A stretch of DNA of 64,000 nucleotides from Alysiella sp. (lineage in GTDB: Bacteria; Pseudomonadota; Gammaproteobacteria; Burkholderiales; Neisseriaceae), in assembly GCF_030525755.1 (NCBI RefSeq), contig NZ_JAUNEC010000003.1, positions 33,234 through 97,233 on the forward strand, written 5' to 3'. Positions 45,597 through 54,204 of this stretch are shown here, one piece after another; within the stretch, counting starts at the first letter, position 1, and each line of letters begins with the position of its first letter. A program made the translations under genes and the position numbers. Under the pieces are notes generated by a model. That model saw nothing but the letters and a program-made list of their open reading frames with translations, made no database searches and was not told the origin of the DNA.

Positions 45597-47450
45597 ATGA
45601 CTGCCACAAAACGCGATTACCCCGAACGAGCCGTCAGACTCGGTGGACACGCGATTGACGTGCGCCAAGACGGTGGCACGTTCTACATCACACCCAAAGA
45701 AGCCTTAAAACCCTATCCGCAAATTTTGGCGGAACGGCTGTACGAAAATGCTGAGAAATACCCTGATCGCCTGTTTGTTGCTCATCGTGCTCAATCGGGT
45801 GAATGGGAAGGTTACACTTATGCGCAAACTTTGCAAGCCGCACGCAATATCGCCCAAGCCTTATTGCCCTATCAATTAACTGCTGACAAGCCCTTGATGA
45901 TTTTGTCAGAAAACAGCATGGCATCTTTCCTGCTCAATTTTGGTGCCATGTTGGCAGGTGCACCTTATGCCTTTATTGCGCCTGCTTATTCTTTACTCGC
46001 ACAAACACCCGACAAGCTGCAATATGTGATTGAAAAACTGACCCCAGGCGTGTTTTTTGCTGGCGATGGCAAAGGTTTCAGACGACATTTGGAAGCGTGC
46101 GGACAGTTGGGTAAACCCATTATCACCACCACAGGTGATTTAGACGGACATGGCTGCCTGAAATTCCAAGACTTTTTGGACACAACAGCCACTGATGCAG
46201 TTGAAGACAATTTAAAAAACGTTACCACTGATAGCATCGCCAAATTCATGTTCACATCAGGCTCCACCGCCTTACCTAAAATCGTGCCAACCACGCACAA
46301 AATGTTGTGCAGCAACCAGCAAATGTTGCGTCAAACGCTGGCACAATTGGAAGATGAACCCCCCGTTTTATTGGATTGGTTAAGCTGGCATCACACTTTC
46401 GGTGGCAGCCATAATATGGGCATCGCGCTTTATAACGCAGGCACATTCTACATTGATGACGGTCGCCCCACGCCCGACCGCTTTGCTGAAACCATACGCA
46501 ATCTGCACGACATTTCGCCTACCATGTATTTCAATGTACCTATTGGTTGGGCGGCATTGGCAAATGCGCTGCAAGACGATGCTGCGTTGCGCGAAACTTT
46601 TTTCAAGCGCGTGAAACTGTTTTTCTTTGGTGGCGCAAGCCTGTCACAAGATTTGTGGCAAAAACTGTCCGACATCAGCTATGCCCACTGCGGCGAAAAA
46701 ATCCGCATTATGGCAGGCTTAGGTATGACCGAAACCTCGCCATCTTGTACTTTCACCACAGGTCCTGCCAATTTGGAAGCGGGTTTTGTCGGCTTTCCAG
46801 CTCCAGGTTGCGAAGTGAAACTTGTGCCTGTGCAAGACAAATTGGAATTGCGCGTACGCGGCCCACACGTCATGCAAGGCTATTGGCGACACGAGGACGG
46901 TCGTGCTAATTTTGATGAAGAAGGCTTTTATTGCACAGGAGATGGTGTGCGTTTGCTCAACCCCGACAATATTGAAGATGGTTTGGTTTATGACGGTCGT
47001 ATCGCCGAAGATTTCAAATTGTTCACAGGCACGTTTGTGAATGTGGGTGAATTGCGTTCGCGCATTTTGATTGCAGGTAATGAATTGATTGAAGACGTGG
47101 TTTTGGTGGGTGAGGGCAAAGACGAAATCGGCGCGCTGGTGTTTGCCAAACCCACAGTAACACGCCGTATGGCGAAAATGCCTGATGCCGATTGGTCAGA
47201 CGTGTTGCGCCAAACCGATGTACAAAACTGGTTCGCCAACTTTGCTGACAAAATCAATGAAGGCTATACCGCCAGCTCCAAACGCATTGCCCGTTTCTAT
47301 TTAATGGAACGCGCCGCTGACGTAGGCATAGGTGAAAAAACCGACAAAGGCACACTCAACCAACGCAAATTGCGCCAAAACCGCAGCGTGGAAATTGAAG
47401 CCTTGTATGACGATAATCGTGAAGATGCATTGAGGTTTAAGGCTGCCTGA
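45597..47450 (+). CDS. fcs: Feruloyl-CoA synthase (hydroxycinnamate-CoA ligase)
   Basis: Activates ferulate and related acids to CoA thioesters with ATP, the entry step for ech. The 617-residue acyl-adenylate-forming enzyme has the phosphate loop FTSGSTALPKIVPTTH, MAGLGMTETSPS, and the YCTGDGVRLL region. It groups with the long (about 600 aa) Pseudomonas/Acinetobacter feruloyl-CoA synthases (e.g. PTMYFNVPIGWAAL). Start 45597 has Shine-Dalgarno AAGGAA; the ORF could start at 45573. The stop lies within a DUS (GGCTGCCTGA), so the last two alanines are DUS-encoded. A DUS inside the gene gives the peptide GCLK. Confidence 0.93.
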   Translation: MTATKRDYPERAVRLGGHAIDVRQDGGTFYITPKEALKPYPQILAERLYENAEKYPDRLFVAHRAQSGEWEGYTYAQTLQAARNIAQALLPYQLTADKPLMILSENSMASFLLNFGAMLAGAPYAFIAPAYSLLAQTPDKLQYVIEKLTPGVFFAGDGKGFRRHLEACGQLGKPIITTTGDLDGHGCLKFQDFLDTTATDAVEDNLKNVTTDSIAKFMFTSGSTALPKIVPTTHKMLCSNQQMLRQTLAQLEDEPPVLLDWLSWHHTFGGSHNMGIALYNAGTFYIDDGRPTPDRFAETIRNLHDISPTMYFNVPIGWAALANALQDDAALRETFFKRVKLFFFGGASLSQDLWQKLSDISYAHCGEKIRIMAGLGMTETSPSCTFTTGPANLEAGFVGFPAPGCEVKLVPVQDKLELRVRGPHVMQGYWRHEDGRANFDEEGFYCTGDGVRLLNPDNIEDGLVYDGRIAEDFKLFTGTFVNVGELRSRILIAGNELIEDVVLVGEGKDEIGALVFAKPTVTRRMAKMPDADWSDVLRQTDVQNWFANFADKINEGYTASSKRIARFYLMERAADVGIGEKTDKGTLNQRKLRQNRSVEIEALYDDNREDALRFKAA

Positions 47451-47549
47451 AAGCCTTTTACCTGTATTTTCGCAGCGACACATAAAGATTGTCGTCAATT
47501 TTCAAATTCAGGCAGCCTGAAAAAACAACCCACACACGGGAGAACCACC

Positions 47550-48785
47550 ATGAGCTTTATCCCCGATAACAACCCTGCACTCAAAGCCCACGCACGCATC
47601 ACATTGACCATTTGCTTTCTGCTTGCCCTAATGGAAGGCTTTGACTTGCAATCTATGGGTGTTGCCGCGCCCATGATGAAAGAAGCCTTTCAACTTGACC
47701 CCAAACAACTGGGTTGGGCATTTTCTGCCGCCACACTCGGCACGCTGCCTGGTGCGCTGTTGGCAGGCAAACTTGCTGATATGTACGGTCGTAAGCCCAT
47801 TCTCATCATCAACACGGTTTTATTTGGCATCATGTCGGTGCTGACTGCCCACGCTGAATCGTTCCTTTTGCTTTTGGTGGCACGTTTCTTGACAGGCTTG
47901 GGTTTGGGTGGCGCATTACCAATTTTGATTACCATGGCAACCGAAGCCGTGAACCCAAAATGGCGTGGTACAGCGGTGAGCATCATGTATTGCGGTGTAC
48001 CCGCAGGCGGCATTCTCACATCATTGGTCGTTATTTCTATGGCAAAACAGTTTGGCTGGGAATCCATTTTCTATGTTGGTGGTTTCGCACCGCTGCTGCT
48101 CGTCCCCGTGATTTGGTTTTGGCTGCCTGAAAGCCGTGCCTATTTGCAAAGTAAACTAGAAGCCGAACAACAAAAATTCTCAATTCCACATATTTTGTTT
48201 GGTGAAGGTCGTTTATTCGGTTCAATCCAACTTTGGGTCAGTTTTTTCTGCACGCTGATTGTGTTGTACGTTCTGCTCAACTGGTTGCCAACCCTGTTTG
48301 CAGGCAAAAATTTCAGCCGTGAAGAAATTAATTATGTGCAAATCGGTTTCAATGTAGGTGGTGCAATCGGCACATTGGGCTTGGGCTTCTTAATGGACAA
48401 ACTGAACATCAAAGGCGTGGTTGCCCTGATTTACGCAGGCATGTTGGCTTCCCTGTTTGCCTTGTCATCTGGCACCGAATTAGGCGCAATCATCGCTGCC
48501 GCCACCGCCTGCGGCATCTTCATCATCGGCGGACAAGGTACACTCTACGCATTGGCAGGTATGTTCTACCCATCAGCTATTCGCGGCACAGGCGTGGGCA
48601 CAGCGGTTGCCGTTGGGAGACTGGGTTCCTTCTCGGGACCAATTTTGGCGGGTTTGATTTTGGCAGGCAGCAAAGACAGTGGTGCCGTGATTTCTGCCGC
48701 CATTCCCGTGATTGCCATTGCTTTTGTCAGTGCGTTCATTTTGGTCATGCGTTTCAAGAAAAACAGTGAGCGCCAAGCGACTTAA
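47550..48785 (+). CDS. hcaK: Aromatic acid:H+ symporter (MFS), probable hydroxycinnamate importer
   Basis: A 411-residue major facilitator protein with 12 helices, of the AAHS family. Helix 1 carries MEGFDLQSMGVAAP, where the Asp is typical for aromatic acid symporters; the loop between helices 2 and 3 has GKLADMYGRKPIL, and helix 4 has RFLTGLGLGGALP. Lies between the CoA ligase and the MarR regulator, so it most likely imports ferulate, coumarate or caffeate, like HcaK of Acinetobacter. The gene symbol is by position and family only. Fcs and hcaK are separated by 99 bp with two DUS. Confidence 0.87.
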   Translation: MSFIPDNNPALKAHARITLTICFLLALMEGFDLQSMGVAAPMMKEAFQLDPKQLGWAFSAATLGTLPGALLAGKLADMYGRKPILIINTVLFGIMSVLTAHAESFLLLLVARFLTGLGLGGALPILITMATEAVNPKWRGTAVSIMYCGVPAGGILTSLVVISMAKQFGWESIFYVGGFAPLLLVPVIWFWLPESRAYLQSKLEAEQQKFSIPHILFGEGRLFGSIQLWVSFFCTLIVLYVLLNWLPTLFAGKNFSREEINYVQIGFNVGGAIGTLGLGFLMDKLNIKGVVALIYAGMLASLFALSSGTELGAIIAAATACGIFIIGGQGTLYALAGMFYPSAIRGTGVGTAVAVGRLGSFSGPILAGLILAGSKDSGAVISAAIPVIAIAFVSAFILVMRFKKNSERQAT

Positions 48786-48793
48786 CCAAACGC

Positions 48794-48834
48794 AGGCTGC
48801 CTGAAAAGTCCATCAAATGACTTTCAGGCAGCCT
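48794..48834 (+). terminator. Inverted DUS pair after the transporter gene
   Basis: AGGCTGCCTGAAAAGTC faces GACTTTCAGGCAGCCT across 8 bp. The stem extends a few bases beyond the uptake sequences, which suggests selection as a terminator between the transporter and regulator genes. Confidence 0.65.
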
Positions 48835-48882
48835 ACGTCCAAAATCCGCTACAATTTGCCTTTTTGACCCAAAGAGAACACG

Positions 48883-49329
48883 ATGAACACCAGCTTGGAA
48901 CAATACGCCGAATCCGCACCCACCGTCAGCTACAATCTCGGTCGTCTAGACCGCTTGGTGCATCAGCAACTGGGTGATGCACTGGGTAAAGTCGGCATCA
49001 GCGTACCGCAATTTACCATGTTGTCCAATCTGTATCAGCGCGGGGCAACAGCCAACGCCACACTTGCCGCACGTTCTTTTATTTCGCCACAGGCAGCCAA
49101 TCAAATTGTCAAAGTGATGGAACAACAAGGCTGGGTGCAAAAACACAATGACCCCAATCATGGACGTTTGGTGCTGATTGAATTAACAGATGAAGGACGC
49201 GAACTGTATCGCCGTTGCGCCGAACAAGCAGCAGCGTTTGAACAAAAAATGTTGGACGGTTTGCCGCCTGAAACCGTGATTATGCTGAAAGCAACTTTGA
49301 AAAGATTGTTGGACAATCTGCGGAGGTAA
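48883..49329 (+). CDS. MarR family regulator of hydroxycinnamate degradation
   Basis: A 148-residue winged-helix repressor of the MarR family: helical dimerisation ends, DNA-reading segment (TLAARSFISPQAANQIVKVMEQQGWV) and wing (KHNDPNHGRLVLIELTDEG). In related clusters (HcaR, FerR, FerC, CouR) the protein represses the catabolic genes and is released by the hydroxycinnamoyl-CoA ester. Position between the transporter and fadE fits this role. Target site not identified here. Confidence 0.85.
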   Translation: MNTSLEQYAESAPTVSYNLGRLDRLVHQQLGDALGKVGISVPQFTMLSNLYQRGATANATLAARSFISPQAANQIVKVMEQQGWVQKHNDPNHGRLVLIELTDEGRELYRRCAEQAAAFEQKMLDGLPPETVIMLKATLKRLLDNLRR

Positions 49330-49381
49330 TGTTTTCAGGCAGCCTGAAAACCTGAACTAACTCAACTACAAGGATAACCCC

Positions 49382-51826
49382 ATGCTTGGACTTTCTGTCG
49401 CCCTAATTAGTTTACTGTTGTTGGCATATTTTTCTGCTCCTTGGTGGTTGTGGCTCATCAACTCGCTGCTGTGGGCGGCGGTGGGCTGGTTTGCGCCGTG
49501 GTTTACGGTGTTGTGGATTGCGACCTTGATGGTATGGCAGATTGCACCCTTGCGCCGCGTTTTGATAAGCAATCCTGCGTTTAAGGTGTTCAAAAACATT
49601 TTGCCACCGCTTTCTACCACAGAACAGGCAGCGATTGATGCAGGTACGGTTTGGTGGGATGCAGAAATTTTCAATGGTAAACCCGATTGGGATAAATTGT
49701 CTGCCTACCGCGACCCACAATTGAGCGATGAAGAACAGTCGTTTTTGGATAATGAAACCGAAACGCTGTGTGCGATGTTGGACGATTGGCGGTTTACACA
49801 TCAGGACAAGGATTTTCCGCCCGAAGTTTGGCAATATGTCAAAGACAAGGGCTTTATTGCGATGATTATTGACAAGCAATATGGCGGCAAACAGTTTTCG
49901 CATTACGCCCACGCCAAAGTCGGCAGCAAAATTGCCAGCCGCAGCCCAGCCGCAGCATACATGTTTTTGTTGCCCAATTCGCTCGGACCTGCCGAATTAA
50001 TCCAACATTACGGCACAGACGAACAGAAAAACTACTATCTGCCACGTTTGGCAAAAGGCATTGATGTGCCATGTTTCGCGCTGACCAGTCCATGGGCAGG
50101 CTCGGACGCAGGCACAATTCCTGATACAGGCATCGTGTGCTACGGCAGCTACACCGACCCACGCGATGGCTCACATCATGAAAACGTATTGGGCATACGC
50201 GTGAGCTTTGAAAAACGCTGGATTACCATGGCACCGATTGCCACAGTTATCGGTTTAGCATTCAAATTGCGTGACCCCGAAGGGCTACTCGGCGGTAAAG
50301 AAAACATCGGCATTACTTGTGCGTTATTGCCAACTGCACTAGCAGGCTTGCATCACCAACGCCGTCATTACCCAAACCAAACACCGTTTTGGAATGGTCC
50401 CGTTTGGGGCAAAGACATTTTCTTTCCTTTGGAATGGATTATTGGCGGACGCGATTTTGCGGGACAAGGCTGGCGCATGTTAATGGAATGTTTGTCCATC
50501 GGTCGTTGCATTTCTTTGCCATCACAAGCGGTCGGCAACGCCAAACATGCAGCTTGGACAACGTCTGCTTGGGTAGGCATACGCCAACAATTTGGTTTAC
50601 CGATTGGCGAATTTGAAGGCGTGGCAGATGCATTGGCACGCATCGGTGGACACACTTACCAAATGGAAGCCACACAAGATTTGGCACTCACAGGCTTGGA
50701 TTTAGGCGAAAATCCGTCCGTCATCTCCGCCATGGTTAAATTCAACAATACCGAACGCTTGCGTAAAGTCATCAATGATGCCATGGACATTCACGGTGGT
50801 CGCGCCGTAGTGGCTGGGCCACGCAACTACTTGACTTCTATGTATAATGCCGTACCGATTGGCATCACGGTGGAAGGTGCAAACATTCTTACACGCAGCC
50901 TGATGATTTTTGGACAAGGCGCGTTCCGTTGCCACAATCACGTTTTAAGCGAAATCAAAGCCTTGCAAACAAACGACACAGTCGCCTTTGATGCCGCATT
51001 CAGGCAGCACATCGCACAATCCGCTCGCAACGCCACACGCAGCTTCTTGCTCGGTTTCAGCAATGGTGCAATGGGCTGGTATAGCAAAGGTGATTTGGCA
51101 TACATTTGTCGCCGCATCAACCGTCTATCTGCTGCTTTTGCCTTTACTGCTGATGTTGCCATGCTCACACTTGGCGGCGAACTCAAACGCCGTGAAAGCC
51201 TGTCGGGACGCTTGGCAGATGTGTTCTCCAATCTCTACATTGCTTCTGCTGTGGTTAAACGTTACCAACGCGAAGGCTACCTGAAAGACGATTTACCTTT
51301 GGCAAAATGGGCAGCGGAACAGGCCCTGTTTGAAGCCGAAACCGCATTAGACGATTTAATCCGCAATTTGCCTAACCGTTTGATTGCAGGCAGCCTGCGT
51401 CTCATCACGCTGCCGACAGGTCGCCGCAACCGCGCACCGTCCGATGCACTCGCTCATCAAGTTGCTGCTCTGATGCGTGAGCATGGCGACCGTCTTGAAC
51501 GTCTATGCCGTTTCCATTTCGTGCCACAAGCTGAACCCGAAAACTTCAGTGAACCACTTGCCGCCTTGCAGCCTGCATTGGTAGCTGTGCGCCACAGCAG
51601 TCGCTTGGAACAAACCCTGCGCCGTGCTGAAGCCAAAGGACAACTTACTGCTGAAACCCCAGATGCACGCATCAGTGAAGCTACAGAAAAAGGCATCATC
51701 AGCCCAGAAGAAGCCGAACAACTGCGTTATTGTCGTTATTTGGTCAAATTGGCGATTACGGTGGACGATTTTGACATGGCTTTAAAAGAAGCCAATCAGG
51801 ATATTTTTGCAACACGGGTGTATTAA
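49382..51826 (+). CDS. fadE: FadE-type acyl-CoA dehydrogenase
   Basis: Membrane-associated acyl-CoA dehydrogenase of the long FadE class: 814 residues, the same length as E. coli FadE. The first 55 residues form two hydrophobic segments (SVALISLLLLAYFSAPWWLWLINSLLWAA), then the ALDH-unrelated acyl-CoA dehydrogenase fold with FALTSPWAGSDAGTIPDTG, the DIHGGRAVVAGPRNYL catalytic-domain stretch and the C-terminal DUF1974 domain. In hydroxycinnamate clusters an acyl-CoA dehydrogenase (HcaD/Acd) saturates or desaturates the side chain, e.g. converting dihydroferuloyl-CoA to feruloyl-CoA; here a FadE-type enzyme takes that place. It may instead serve fatty-acid oxidation. Distance to the regulator is 52 bp. 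Confidence 0.9.
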   Translation: MLGLSVALISLLLLAYFSAPWWLWLINSLLWAAVGWFAPWFTVLWIATLMVWQIAPLRRVLISNPAFKVFKNILPPLSTTEQAAIDAGTVWWDAEIFNGKPDWDKLSAYRDPQLSDEEQSFLDNETETLCAMLDDWRFTHQDKDFPPEVWQYVKDKGFIAMIIDKQYGGKQFSHYAHAKVGSKIASRSPAAAYMFLLPNSLGPAELIQHYGTDEQKNYYLPRLAKGIDVPCFALTSPWAGSDAGTIPDTGIVCYGSYTDPRDGSHHENVLGIRVSFEKRWITMAPIATVIGLAFKLRDPEGLLGGKENIGITCALLPTALAGLHHQRRHYPNQTPFWNGPVWGKDIFFPLEWIIGGRDFAGQGWRMLMECLSIGRCISLPSQAVGNAKHAAWTTSAWVGIRQQFGLPIGEFEGVADALARIGGHTYQMEATQDLALTGLDLGENPSVISAMVKFNNTERLRKVINDAMDIHGGRAVVAGPRNYLTSMYNAVPIGITVEGANILTRSLMIFGQGAFRCHNHVLSEIKALQTNDTVAFDAAFRQHIAQSARNATRSFLLGFSNGAMGWYSKGDLAYICRRINRLSAAFAFTADVAMLTLGGELKRRESLSGRLADVFSNLYIASAVVKRYQREGYLKDDLPLAKWAAEQALFEAETALDDLIRNLPNRLIAGSLRLITLPTGRRNRAPSDALAHQVAALMREHGDRLERLCRFHFVPQAEPENFSEPLAALQPALVAVRHSSRLEQTLRRAEAKGQLTAETPDARISEATEKGIISPEEAEQLRYCRYLVKLAITVDDFDMALKEANQDIFATRVY

Positions 51827-51992
51827 GCCAAATGGGGGTGCAGTAAATGGCACCCCATTTATTTTCAGGCAGCCTGAAATGAAATTATCACATTCATCGT
51901 TGTGAAATGGTGGGTGCTTGCACCTACCACGAGATAAATTTTTTAAAGCAAATGGTTAATTTTTTTTCTTATTCCGATTAAGCGTTAATTTA

Positions 51993-52040
51993 TGCTATAA
52001 TCTGTAAACGGAGTAACGTTATCCCTGCATAACGTTATCC
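51993..52040 (+). promoter_or_regulatory. Promoter and repeated TAACGTTA palindrome before the barrel gene
   Basis: An extended -10 promoter (TGCTATAAT, 51993-52001) is followed by two copies of TAACGTTATCC (near 52014 and 52030), 16 bp apart. Each contains the palindrome TAACGTTA; the first is embedded in GGAGTAACGTTATCC. Placed right at the start of transcription, they may be an operator or shape the 5' leader. Confidence 0.5.
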
Positions 52041-52069
52041 TTTTTATTTTTAATACAAGGATTTAAGTT

Positions 52070-52642
52070 ATGAAAAAAATCATTTTAGCCAGCGCAATGT
52101 TGGCATACTCTTTTGTTGCATTCGCAGACAATTCAATCACAACCAACAATCCCAACTTTACGGGTTTCGGTGTGGGTGCCACTTTGGGCATGAGTAAATA
52201 CACCGATAAAGACCCAACAGGCATTGATTTCAAAAATATTACTGATGCACACTTGGTGGCATCATACGGTTTTGGCTATGGCAACAGCGATTTTGTGGGG
52301 CAAATTGAAGCCAATGTTAAATTAAATCGCGGTACGGTTGCCACATGGGACGAGGGGCTAGGCAGCAATCAAATCCGAAGTGAACGCGGTACGGCTTATG
52401 TGCAAGGCTACCGTGTTACGCCTGATTTGATGCCCTATGTTAAATTGGGTTATTTGCACACGCAAACGCGCACAAACAGCGGTTATACCCGAACTTGGCG
52501 TGGTGTGGTTTATGGTGTGGGTGTGAAATACGCAGCAACACGTCATATTGAAGTGGGGGCAGAATATGCGAATGTGCGTTTTGCAGATGACAATAAAAAC
52601 CGCCGCAATGGTTTTAATGTGGGTGCAACTTATCGTTTTTGA
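52070..52642 (+). CDS. Small outer-membrane beta-barrel protein
   Basis: A 190-residue secreted protein with signal peptide MKKIILASAMLAYSFVAFA cleaved before DNS. The mature part has alternating hydrophobic strands (VGATLGMSKY, HLVASYGFGYG, FVGQIEANVKL, YVKLGYLHTQ, VVYGVGVKYA, EVGAEYANVRF) and ends in FNVGATYRF, the terminal aromatic signature for Bam-dependent insertion. This is the pattern of eight-stranded Opa/OmpA-like porin-fold proteins. Function not known; adhesin-like roles are common. It has its own well-formed promoter. Confidence 0.82.
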   Translation: MKKIILASAMLAYSFVAFADNSITTNNPNFTGFGVGATLGMSKYTDKDPTGIDFKNITDAHLVASYGFGYGNSDFVGQIEANVKLNRGTVATWDEGLGSNQIRSERGTAYVQGYRVTPDLMPYVKLGYLHTQTRTNSGYTRTWRGVVYGVGVKYAATRHIEVGAEYANVRFADDNKNRRNGFNVGATYRF

Positions 52643-52691
52643 TGTGTGAACATTTATCAATCTGACGAAATTATGGGTTATTAAATTACTC

Positions 52692-52729
52692 ATCAGGCTG
52701 TCTGAAAGCAGGGTTTCAGACAGCCTGAT
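52692..52729 (+). terminator. Inverted DUS-variant pair after the barrel gene
   Basis: ATCAGGCTGTCTGAAA and TTTCAGACAGCCTGAT form a perfect 16-bp stem around 6 bases. Both arms share the same departure from simDUS (GTCTGAA), so the change in one arm was matched in the other, which suggests selection on the hairpin. Confidence 0.7.
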
Positions 52730-52809
52730 TGGTTTATACCAATTTGAACAAGACTTTTCAGAACATCAGCAAAAAATTACAATCTCGTTTTTTTACCCAA
52801 AAGTAAACC

Positions 52810-53655
52810 ATGTTAAGTTACCGACACGCCTTCCATGCAGGCAATCATGCCGATGTTTTAAAACACTTTATTTTGTATTTGGTGTTGGACTATTTCAATC
52901 AAAAAGACAAAGCCTATTGGTATATTGACACACATTCTGGCGCAGGTTTATACGATTTACGCGGTAAGGAAGCACAAAAAGTGGGGGAGTACCGCGATGG
53001 TATTGCCCGATTGCAAAACGCCAATAAGCTGCCTGAAAAATTAGCGGATTTTCTCAATCACTTTAACACCATGCTGCCTGAAAAACACCTGTATGCAGGT
53101 TCGCCATTTTGGGCGCAATCGCTGCTGCGTGCGACAGACAAAATGCGTTTATTTGAATTGCATTCAACAGATTTCCCTTTATTATTAAACAATTTGCGCG
53201 AATTAAAATTGGGCAAACAAGCCCAAATCAAACAAGAAGATGGCTTTACAGGTTTAATCTCTTTATTACCACCACCGCCACGCCGTGCTGTGGTGTTGAT
53301 TGACCCACCTTATGAACAAAAACAAGATTATGTGCGTGTGGTGCAAACCATAAAAGACAGTTTGAAGCGTTTTGAATCAGGCTGTTATATGATTTGGTAT
53401 CCCTGTTTAAGCCGTGAAGAAAGCCGTACGCTGCCTGAAAAACTGCAAAAACTGCTGCCTGAAAATTATTTGCGTGTTGAATTACACGTTCACGCCCCCC
53501 GTGCAGACGGTTTTGGTATGCATGGCAGCGGTATGTTTGTGTTCAATCCTCCTTATTTATTGACAAAACAGTTGCAAGAAACGTTGCCTGAAATCACGCA
53601 TTTACTCGCGCAAGATGATGATGCACGTTTTGTGTTGGATTATCAAATAAAGTGA
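52810..53655 (+). CDS. rlmJ: 23S rRNA (adenine2030-N6)-methyltransferase RlmJ
   Basis: Methylates A2030 of 23S rRNA. The 281-residue product begins MLSYRHAFHAGNHADVLKH and contains the SAM-binding region YIDTHSGAGLYDL, the catalytic DPPYE (VLIDPPYEQKQDY) and GSGMFVFNPPYLL near the end, all diagnostic for RlmJ. Family-typical length. Related genes in other competent bacteria are linked to growth on external DNA. Several DUS are inside the gene, giving the peptides LPEK. Confidence 0.96.
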   Translation: MLSYRHAFHAGNHADVLKHFILYLVLDYFNQKDKAYWYIDTHSGAGLYDLRGKEAQKVGEYRDGIARLQNANKLPEKLADFLNHFNTMLPEKHLYAGSPFWAQSLLRATDKMRLFELHSTDFPLLLNNLRELKLGKQAQIKQEDGFTGLISLLPPPPRRAVVLIDPPYEQKQDYVRVVQTIKDSLKRFESGCYMIWYPCLSREESRTLPEKLQKLLPENYLRVELHVHAPRADGFGMHGSGMFVFNPPYLLTKQLQETLPEITHLLAQDDDARFVLDYQIK

Positions 53656-53690
53656 ATGATTGCTTGAAAGAGGCTTCCTGTGGAACTATG

Positions 53691-54130
53691 GTTGTTTCAA
53701 ATTAAAATAGAACAAGGCGACAATGCCTGCCCTGCTCACTTACCATAATTGAGGCTTTGACTGTATGGTATTTTTCCTTACCTGAATAATTTAAATGTTG
53801 TTTTTTCAGGACAACAAACGCACATTTTTGTGGCATCAAGTAAAACTGTTTCATTATGTTCAATATCTTTGCCTGAAAGATGAAAACCGTTTTTCACCAA
53901 TATCTCTGCTGCCCATTTATTTCTGCGAATTAAATTACTTTCATGTATGCCAAAATCAGCTGTAATTTGTTCGTAAGTGTGCAAGGAGCTATTGACAATT
54001 TGGGCATACGTCCACCACGTTTATGTATTTAAACGTAAGCTTCTTGGAAAATGTGTAGCATATGTGCAGATGTATTTCTTTACACACCACCAACCAATCT
54101 TTTAAATTTAACATTTGTAAGACTTTTACT
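53691..54130 (-). mobile_element. IS5-like transposase relic
   Basis: On the minus strand, broken pieces of an IS5-family transposase can be read in changing frames: RLVVCKEIHL.../HIFQEAYV-stop-IHKRGGRMPKLSIA, then TYEQITADFGIHESNLIRRNKWAAEILVKNGF ... ETVLLDAT (frame of 53778-53984), then KEKYHTVKASIMVSEQG. The order is that of the N-terminal half of such transposases; the C-terminal half is missing. The lower end, 53691-53730, carries the terminal repeat GTTGTTTCAAATTAAAATAGAACAAGG seen in the MITE copies. Inactive. The far end was not defined. The 549-bp gap between rlmJ and the XRE gene holds nothing else. Confidence 0.7.
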
Positions 54131-54204
54131 GGATTCGTAATTCATTCAAATCTTTTAACAGTTCGTGGGTTTCGCAGGAAGTCTAATGCAACAAAAAATC
54201 CAAA

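Noticed and set aside
53778..53984. 68-codon minus-strand frame as a functional gene
   Set aside because: It is one frame-shifted fragment of the IS5-like transposase relic, without its own start context.
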